NCBI RefSeq assembly: GCF_000227135.1
Contig: NC_018251.1
Span: 433,237 to 456,534 of the forward strand
DNA from: Leishmania donovani
Lineage: Eukaryota; Euglenozoa; Kinetoplastea; Trypanosomatida; Trypanosomatidae
DNA: 23,298 nucleotides
Reading direction: 5' to 3'
The position numbers and the translations under genes are program-made. A model generated the notes under the pieces. That model saw only the letters and a program-made list of their open reading frames with translations, had not been told where the DNA came from and made no database searches. Of the stretch, positions 17,344-23,298 are shown piece after piece (position 1 is the stretch's first letter; each line of letters starts with the position of its first letter).

Positions 17344-17650
17344 GGAGGGGGTGCTTGATTGGAAGCTCGACGCGCACGCAGCGATCACGTCATTGCGTGA
17401 AAGTGCGCGGTCGCCCGAGAGATCCGGAAAGGGTGAAGTAGCAAGCAAACGAAACAGCGGAGGAGGCGAGCCACAGTCGGTGAGTCGAGCGACACAGTGC
17501 GGCGGCGACATTCACAGGTCATGTGAATCATCATCACCGTCCGCACTGGCACTCGATCAGCGAATTTAGAGGTGAACAAAGCCGCAGGGCGCGAGGCGGG
17601 GTCAACTGAGAAGCAACACAAAAAAGAGACGAGGAACCTTAGCCAGCGCC

Positions 17651-19282
17651 ATGCCCATCAACCCCGAATACATACCATTGCCGAAGAGCAAGGAGATGTT
17701 CGCGATCGCGTCGTGGCGTGACTCTCCAGGGCTGAACGCGACGCCGGCCGCGCACCCTGGCGTGTCCGGCAGCCCGCATCTTGCGTCACTGGATGCCCTG
17801 CGGAACGGCAAGGGTATGGCTGGGATGTACGCGGCGGCAACCACCACCACCACTACCACGAACACAGTAGCTGCAGCTGGTGGCTCGCTCCTCCCCCCCG
17901 CCGTGCCGCCGGCGGAGGATAGCAAGGACGCCGCCAAGAGCAAGGCGCCCCTGGCGGCAGCAGCAGGCAAGAAGAAGAAGCGCAAGCCCGCGTCGGGGGC
18001 AACGACGAGCACAGCGAGTGCAGCAGGATCCGGTGCTCGCCCAGACGACGTGGACGACTTCTTTGTTCACATCCTCCTCCCCTCCTGCGTCTCAGTGCAG
18101 ACGCTGGAGTTCGAGCTGCAGGCGCAGACAACGCCGCTCAAGAGCATCGAGGTGGGTCTGCCCAAAGTCTTGTTCCCGCGCAAGCCCGCCGGTGGCGCTG
18201 GCGGCGACGCGAGCCTCCCCACGACCACAGCGTTGGCCTCGGCAGTCGCATCCGCCAAAATCGTGTCTTCACCTTCGTGCGCGCCGGCAGTGAATGCTGC
18301 GAACAACGAGCTTAGCCTCCCGCTCATGTGCCTGCCTCCGGCGGACCTCCCAGAGCCGGCACCGAGTGAAAGCTCATGTGGCGCCCCGCCGTCGGTATCG
18401 GCGGCAGCGGCGGCGCACGTCAACGGCGACGGCACCGCCCCAGCAGCAGCGGCGTCGGCTGGACACCACGGAGGCGAGTACCAAGTGTCCCTGCTATTTG
18501 CGGAGAAGGCAGAAGCGGAGAAAACGGTCACGTTCGTGCAGCGTCGCTGGCCCACTGCCGCCGTATCGCTCGCGTGCCGCAGCCGCAGCGTACTAAACTC
18601 CACCCTGGTGCTGAAGGGCATGCCAAACCAGGCCAAGACGGAGACGGTGCTCACAGAGATGCAGAATCTGCCACACACGCCTTCGTATGTGCGGCTGCTC
18701 CGCAGCGAGCGCGGCGTCTTCAAGGGGGTTGTCTTCGTCAAGTACGCAAACTGCGAGGTCGCGGAAGAGTGCAAGCTTCGACTGGAGAAGTTCGTACTCG
18801 GCTCCCGTCCCTTGAAAGTGGAGTTCAAGAAGAAGAGCACGGCGGCGGCGAGCGTGAACGCCGCCATTACCGAGAGCAAGCGCTCTCTACAGGAGCTGGT
18901 GCGTGAACTGCGCGTGAGCGCTGAGCACGAGGGCTTCCATCTCTCTCGCACCGATGTGGCGAAGGAGGCGCTGAAGGTGCTGAAGCAGCTCTGCCAGTCG
19001 TACGGGCTCCTATTTGACATGAACGATCAGCAGGTGACAGTACGGCGGGTACTGGGGTCGAACGGCACCGGCAGCGAGAAGCCGTCGCCGGCGCTGCGGC
19101 CGCAGTCAATGGCCCCCGCCTGGGCTCCGGCGACGCCAGCCCCGCTGCGGCCGATGGACTTCAAAGGCATCAGCCACTGGAAGGATATACGCAGCCAGGC
19201 CTCTACCCTCGGCATAATGCGGCCGCTTGGGCCAGAGGACGGCAAGCCGGCGTTCTCGGCTGGCCGCGGCCGACCTCTGTGA
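17651..19282 (+). CDS. RNA-binding protein with RRM and R3H-like domains
   Basis: A 543-residue protein ending at TGA 19280-19282, starting at the first ATG after an in-frame stop-containing leader (GCCATGC context). A clear RRM spans about 317-394 with RNP2 LVLKGMP (319-325) and RNP1 KGVVFVKY (358-365). It is followed by a helical segment and an R3H-like region (about 410-470: ALKVLKQLCQSYGLLFDM then VTVRRV), matching the RRM-plus-R3H architecture known mainly from fungal proteins. The canonical Arg-x3-His is not present. Residues 137-171 and 277-309 can be read as the two halves of a further RRM split by a 105-residue Ala/Ser/Pro/Gly-rich insertion. The N-terminus is low complexity with seven threonines and a KKKKRK basic patch; the C-terminus ends in a Gly/Arg tail. 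Trypanosomatids regulate expression mainly after transcription, so an mRNA-binding role is likely but targets are unknown. Confidence 0.8.
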   Translation: MPINPEYIPLPKSKEMFAIASWRDSPGLNATPAAHPGVSGSPHLASLDALRNGKGMAGMYAAATTTTTTTNTVAAAGGSLLPPAVPPAEDSKDAAKSKAPLAAAAGKKKKRKPASGATTSTASAAGSGARPDDVDDFFVHILLPSCVSVQTLEFELQAQTTPLKSIEVGLPKVLFPRKPAGGAGGDASLPTTTALASAVASAKIVSSPSCAPAVNAANNELSLPLMCLPPADLPEPAPSESSCGAPPSVSAAAAAHVNGDGTAPAAAASAGHHGGEYQVSLLFAEKAEAEKTVTFVQRRWPTAAVSLACRSRSVLNSTLVLKGMPNQAKTETVLTEMQNLPHTPSYVRLLRSERGVFKGVVFVKYANCEVAEECKLRLEKFVLGSRPLKVEFKKKSTAAASVNAAITESKRSLQELVRELRVSAEHEGFHLSRTDVAKEALKVLKQLCQSYGLLFDMNDQQVTVRRVLGSNGTGSEKPSPALRPQSMAPAWAPATPAPLRPMDFKGISHWKDIRSQASTLGIMRPLGPEDGKPAFSAGRGRPL

Positions 19283-20107
19283 CGCAAGGAGAAAGATCGA
19301 GGGGTTGTGAAAGTGGGATGCGGTAGCGCATGGGCGAGCGGGAATGAGAATAGATGCAGGGAGAGAGGAGCAGAGACGGTGATAGCCCGAGCCTCAATCA
19401 CCACAAGGCGAGCAACCATTTGGCCCCTCTCCCTCACCCCTTTCTTGGTGCCTCTGCAAGTGGATGTGTCAGCGTGTGCCTGCATTGTCGCTCTCTTGCT
19501 GTCTATCTTGTTCTGACACCATACCCGAGACTTGTGTTGTTTTTGTGTGTCTTTCATTCGTGTGTGTGTGTGTGTGTGTGAGCATGTGCGTGTTGGTGTT
19601 GTTGTTTGTGTGGCTTCCCCACACACACGCACACACCAGCACGCACATGCGAGCACGCCAGATACATCAACGCACTGCGCCCCCTCTCCTCGTGTCGCGC
19701 CTCTTTCTCTTTTACTTTGTCCTGTGGTGAAATTATTTTCATACTCTGTGTTCCTCCGTAATAAAAGGGCATCATCACGCACTGGCGCGCGACACACACA
19801 AAGTGTGGCCAACCGCATGAGACCAGCCAAGAAAGACGGGAAAAGCAACGGTGTGATTCGCCTCTTCGTGTCTTTTACTCTCTCCACACGTGATGTGCGG
19901 CCGACCTCCCTCCCTCATTCCTTCCTCCGCTGCTCTGGATGGTGCCTCTCTTGCATGCGCGCGTCAGTCTCGCCGCCTCCCCCTTCCCCACCCTCCCCCG
20001 AACCCTTCTTTGCCCTTCGCTCTCTCGCTCTCGCTCTCTTTAATGAACAGCACACCTGCGGCAGAGGCAGAGAGAGTGAAGGGCAAAGAAGGATGGAGCG
20101 AATGAAG

Positions 20108-20173
20108 GTGTGTATGTGTGTGTGTGTATGTGTGTGTGTGTGTGTTGGTGTGTATGTGTTGGTGTGTATGTGT
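20108..20173. repeat. Imperfect (GT)n microsatellite, 66 bp
   Basis: GT alternation interrupted by TATG and TTGG units. It has a higher-order pattern (TTGGTGTGTATGTG repeated) at its right end. Confidence 0.85.
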
Positions 20174-20458
20174 TTTGGTGGGGAGAGTGTATCGAGGGAG
20201 GGGGAGGGGAGCTTCGTTGAAAGCGATCAGCAGTGAAAAGCGAGGGAGATGCGGTGGAGCTAGTTCTTACCCTCACGAAGAGATACAGATAGGAGAGGTG
20301 GGTTGGGCAAGGGCTCTGTCGGTATATGTCCTCAGGTGGAAGACGCTAACGAGCCACACCACCATACACGCAAGGAAATAACGAGAGAGGAAAGACGGCA
20401 TGACGTGTTACTGCTGTCGTACTTCGAGTTGTGAACATGAACGCGGGCGAGGGGCTCG

Positions 20459-20459
<1 letters not shown>

Positions 20460-20495
<36 letters not shown>

Positions 20496-20502
20496 TGTGT
20501 GT
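20460..20502. repeat. (GT)n microsatellite
   Basis: Almost perfect GT alternation with a single TATG interruption. Confidence 0.85.
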
Positions 20503-20888
20503 CCCTCTCGTCTCTCTTCTGCCTCCCTCGTGCTGCTTCCACCTCCCACGCACATACATGCACACTGCCACCACCATCACCTTCTGTGTGTTCACGATCG
20601 AGAGGCCCCAAAATAAAAGGAAAAGGACGATAAAGTGAAGCGACTCAGAGGAGCACGGATGGATGGCGGCAGCCAAGGGTTCAAGTGTGCACATGCACAC
20701 GCGCGTGAGGCGTTCATCTTGGCAGTGGTGTTTCGCGATCACACCAAGGGCTTCGTTGCTCATTAGTGATCTCGTGTGTTCTCTCTGTCTCTGCTCCTCT
20801 GATGCCACCCTGAACTGCGTCACCTCTCCCCATCTGTCTCTATATGTGTACACCTTGGCGCGCTCTGCCCTGCGTCCCAGTTCTCTGC

Positions 20889-20947
20889 GCTTCGCTGCAT
20901 TCCGCCTCCCGTCTCCGCCACTCTCTCGCCCCCTCCTCCTTGTCCAG
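20889..20947 (+). promoter_or_regulatory. Candidate spliced-leader acceptor for the PHD-GNAT gene
   Basis: A long C/T-rich tract ends in TTGTCCAG, with AG at 20946-20947. It is one of the cleanest acceptor-like sites in the window. The resulting 5' UTR of about 378 bases contains ATGs (for example 21019), so later acceptors cannot be excluded. Confidence 0.45.
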
Positions 20948-21325
20948 AACAACCGACGGCAGCACACCTGCCGACGCTAAAGTAGGGAAGTGGCCACTTG
21001 GCGCCGTCTTGTATTCCTATGCTGTTGTGGACCCCACCTTCTTCTCACCTGGCCCCTTAATACCCCCTCTCGTTGCTGTCGCGTGTGGTGTGGGGATGGG
21101 TGCGGCGTGCTTGGATGGACAGGTTTCTTCGCACTTTGTGTGATGGTACGTCGGTTGCCCGCAGGCGTCTGTTGAGAGCAGGGGCGGAGGCAACGAAGAG
21201 GGAGAGAGAGAACAGCCTCAGCAGCGTCATCCGCGACGCCAGCTAATCGAGCAACGTAATCGAGATTTGCACACATACGTCACCATAATCAGAGGAGCGC
21301 GCGCGCACACACACACACTCTTAGC

Positions 21326-23298
21326 ATGCCCGGAGGTCGCAGTCATGGGCGTGGGCGCGGCGGGCGTGGTAGAGGAGCGGCAGGGGCGCCAGAAGACGAC
21401 CCCGGCGACGAGATAGTGACATCCTCTCCGCGGCCTCTCGACGCTGAGGCGGTCGTCACGGTGCTCTCAACGATGCGCGGTCGCGGTGCACGCGGCAGGG
21501 GACGGGGTCGAGGCCGACTAGGACGTGGCAGCACTACCGGTGGTGCGCGTGGCGAACGTGGCCGCGGGGCGGTGTCCCTCCAGAGCGTCAGCGGTACCTC
21601 AGAGGCCTCGAAGTCGATGAGCGCCGTTAGCCCTTCGACTTCGCCTGCGCGGTCGACGCTGGAAGCGTCTCCACCGTCTGCGTCTCCGGCAGCACCTGTC
21701 GTCGTTGTCGTGCCGCAGGGTCGCATGATTACTCGCTCTCTCCTACGCAGCACCGCCTCTCTGCTCCTCGACAACGACAGCGATGCCGCCGGTAGCCCAC
21801 TAGTGCTGCCGCTCAACGGCCGGCGCCGGCGACGGACGGAATCTGCGGCGGCCAACGCATCGTCTTTCTCACCTAACTTGCCTGTACCACGGGATGACAC
21901 GCTCGGTAGCTCGGCGCTCGCCTCTACCCGCATCTCCTCCGCCTCCTTGCCCGCCTCCGCGATGGCGGACGACACGGCGGCCACGGCCGACAGCAGTGGC
22001 CGCCGCCTCTCCCCCCTCTCACAGCGCGTCGTCATCGGAGGCCTACTGCGGTGTGTTTGTAATGCCTTCCTCGTGTCGCCCAGTGAGACGCTGCTGGAGT
22101 GCTGCCGATGCCGCAACTGGTGCCACTCCGCCTGCGTCGGCGTCGACTACGAAGAGCTGCGCCTGCGCCAACGGCAGCGGGACTTTCTCTGCCCATTCTG
22201 CACAGAGACGGCCACGCCGGCTTCCGCGCCGACGGGCGCATCCAGCACCGCGGCAGACTCCCTGCCCACCGAGCCGCGCGCCTTTTCGTCGCCGCCGCTG
22301 CCGCCGCCGGGGTCGCAGAAGCCGGCCTCCATTACGACGTCCTTGGGCGAGTCCATCAAGGTCCTCTGCAGCCCAACCGCAGCGGTGGTCACAGCCGTGA
22401 ATGGCTTAGCTGTTGCTCAAACGGGCGGTAGTAGTGGCAGAGGAGACTCTACCGTAGCGGCTACGTCGGCGCTGCCTGTATTGCCCCCAACCTCCACAAG
22501 CGGCTCTTCTTTGTCGAGCTACCCCTTGGTGAGTCGGCAGCCTCCGGCGCCACGCCAGCTGCCGCTAAAGCTGCGCGAGGTACCGGATCGATCCCCGCCT
22601 GCGCCACTCGCCGATGAGCTGCGGCGCCTCATCCGCATGATCGAGCACACAGCTCATCAGCTTGGCTACAACATGCTGCACCTGCCCGCGCACACGCTCA
22701 CGGAGCAGCAAGTGACTGAGTGCCTAGGGTGCTGCGCGGAGGCCATCCAAGACGCCACCTTCTCGGCCGACTACCCGGCCTACTGCCTGAAAGAGGTGCA
22801 AAACCGCCGGCACCCGTACGTGCAAGGCATCGCGCTCCAGTCACAGGCCAACGGACGCATCTGCTCCCTCATCCTGTCCAGCGGCCGAGACCTCTATGGC
22901 AACCTCAAGCCGACGATCACACAGCTCAAGAGCTCGCTACAGCGCGGCCTCCTCGAGCCGTCTGCACTGACGCCATTCATGGCGGAGTGCATGGCCATTG
23001 CGGATGTGGCCGACTTTGTGCACATCACACTAAGTGCCACACATGCCCAGCATCAGCGCAAGGGTCTCGCGCGACTTCTGATGACGATGGAGCTGCTCAA
23101 GTGGAGCCTGCGGGGCCGCCACCGCGCGTTCCTCAACATGGCCATCGAAAAGCGCCTCGTGGACGGCGGCAGCCGGATCGAGTTCGCGTCACCAGCCGCG
23201 TCGAAGCGGCTCTACGAGTCCTTCGGCTTTGCCGAGGTATACCCACGCTACGACCCGGTGACCAGGAAAGAGCGCTGGACCGCGAAGGAGGCGGACAT
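21326..23298 (+). CDS. PHD-finger and GNAT acetyltransferase-like protein (3' end outside window)
   Basis: An open frame from ATG 21326 to the window edge: 657 complete codons plus two bases, with no stop. The N-terminal 70 residues carry RG/RGG repeats (about 4-20 and 52-70), often targets of arginine methylation. A PHD finger covers 243-292 with zinc ligands C243, C245, C259 (or C260), C262, H267, C270, C289 and C292, giving the Cys4-His-Cys3 order. A Ser/Pro-rich linker leads to a folded C-terminal part from about 420. Residues 563-640 look like a GNAT acyl-CoA site: strand DFVHITLSAT, pyrophosphate loop QRKGLA (577-582) and the terminal RLYESFGF (628-635). A PHD reader joined to a GNAT domain suggests a chromatin-bound histone acetyltransferase, as in plant IDM1-type proteins. 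Substrate unknown. The start is the first ATG of the frame after the CA tract. Confidence 0.78.
   Translation, partial: MPGGRSHGRGRGGRGRGAAGAPEDDPGDEIVTSSPRPLDAEAVVTVLSTMRGRGARGRGRGRGRLGRGSTTGGARGERGRGAVSLQSVSGTSEASKSMSAVSPSTSPARSTLEASPPSASPAAPVVVVVPQGRMITRSLLRSTASLLLDNDSDAAGSPLVLPLNGRRRRRTESAAANASSFSPNLPVPRDDTLGSSALASTRISSASLPASAMADDTAATADSSGRRLSPLSQRVVIGGLLRCVCNAFLVSPSETLLECCRCRNWCHSACVGVDYEELRLRQRQRDFLCPFCTETATPASAPTGASSTAADSLPTEPRAFSSPPLPPPGSQKPASITTSLGESIKVLCSPTAAVVTAVNGLAVAQTGGSSGRGDSTVAATSALPVLPPTSTSGSSLSSYPLVSRQPPAPRQLPLKLREVPDRSPPAPLADELRRLIRMIEHTAHQLGYNMLHLPAHTLTEQQVTECLGCCAEAIQDATFSADYPAYCLKEVQNRRHPYVQGIALQSQANGRICSLILSSGRDLYGNLKPTITQLKSSLQRGLLEPSALTPFMAECMAIADVADFVHITLSATHAQHQRKGLARLLMTMELLKWSLRGRHRAFLNMAIEKRLVDGGSRIEFASPAASKRLYESFGFAEVYPRYDPVTRKERWTAKEAD

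Larger units (their letters stand above)
14514..17650. other. 3.1-kb region without a supported gene
   Basis: The longest non-coding interval of the window. It holds a 12-G run (14654-14665), GT tracts (14939-14955, 15037-15066, 16932-16951), GA tract at 15069-15078, a TC-rich stretch (15529-15547), an AAC/AC tract (16305-16335), long C/T tracts (15818-15930, 16005-16090), a 10-C run (16441-16450) and a small hairpin (17244-17262). Open stretches such as 15625-16290 lack an ATG start, are driven by C/T tracts and show no domain. Most of it is probably the eIF1 3' UTR and the 5' leader of the RNA-binding protein gene. Confidence 0.5.
19283..21325. other. 2-kb intergenic region before the PHD-GNAT gene
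   Basis: No supported gene. It has GT tracts (19559-19580, 20108-20173, 20460-20502), a CA tract (19620-19640), C/T-rich stretches (19905-20040, 20503-20560, 20775-20945) and a CA tract (21306-21319) just before the next ATG. The open stretches here read mainly as Val-Cys or Thr-His repeats from the GT/CA tracts. Confidence 0.5.

Noticed and set aside
18067..19020. Minus-strand open stretch of 317 codons opposite the RNA-binding protein gene
   Set aside because: A shadow of the high-GC3 coding strand; the + strand frame has clear RRM motifs.
20676..20700. GGTTCAAGT stretch reminiscent of a tRNA T-arm or B box
   Set aside because: No acceptor stem, anticodon arm or A box can be placed around it.
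21343..22116. Minus-strand open stretch of 257 codons opposite the PHD-GNAT gene
   Set aside because: Low-complexity Arg/Pro/Ser shadow; the + strand frame has the PHD and GNAT motifs.

Overview
The window reads as nuclear chromosomal DNA of a trypanosomatid, most likely Leishmania or a close relative. It has GC-rich, intronless genes all on one strand, long leaders and trailers full of polypyrimidine tracts and GT/CA microsatellites (the usual setting for spliced-leader trans-splicing of polycistronic transcripts), and a duplicated element resembling a SIDER retroposon. There are no operons, ribosome-binding sites, CRISPR arrays, tRNA or rRNA genes that I can support. The species cannot be fixed from the sequence alone.

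Layout, all + strand. Bases 1-3217 form a duplicated and partly misassembled region: a 426-bp SIDER-like element occurs twice as an exact direct repeat (1-426 and 2792-3217), bracketing a hypothetical 258-residue gene (1694-2470). A 99-N gap (700-798) is flanked by two nearly identical copies of about 313 bp (387-699 and 799-1113). Next comes a large gene (4100-7633) for a 1177-residue protein that I read as three divergent modules of the alpha/gamma-adaptin-binding p34 (AAGAB/Irc6) fold plus the p34 C-terminal helix. It is followed by a SURF6/Rrp14-type nucleolar protein (8202-8948), a Bax inhibitor-1/TMBIM family membrane protein with a probable mitochondrial presequence (9841-10782), a YL1/VPS72-like H2A.Z-chaperone subunit (12544-13518), translation factor eIF1/SUI1 (14190-14513), an RNA-binding protein with an RRM and an R3H-like domain (17651-19282), and a PHD-finger plus GNAT acetyltransferase-like protein that runs off the right edge (21326 to end).

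The genes are not an obvious pathway, as expected for a trypanosomatid polycistronic unit. They cover clathrin-adaptor biology, ribosome biogenesis, translation initiation, chromatin and post-transcriptional control. Intergenic regions are long (0.6-3.1 kb) and hold candidate trans-splice acceptors and simple repeats, with no additional convincing coding sequence.

The observations most worth checking are the triple p34-like architecture with R-x9-W in each module, a possible extra RRM in the RNA-binding protein split by a 105-residue low-complexity insertion, the Asp-to-Asn change in the last helix of the BI-1 protein, a degenerate YL1_C motif, and the exact repeats around the first gene.
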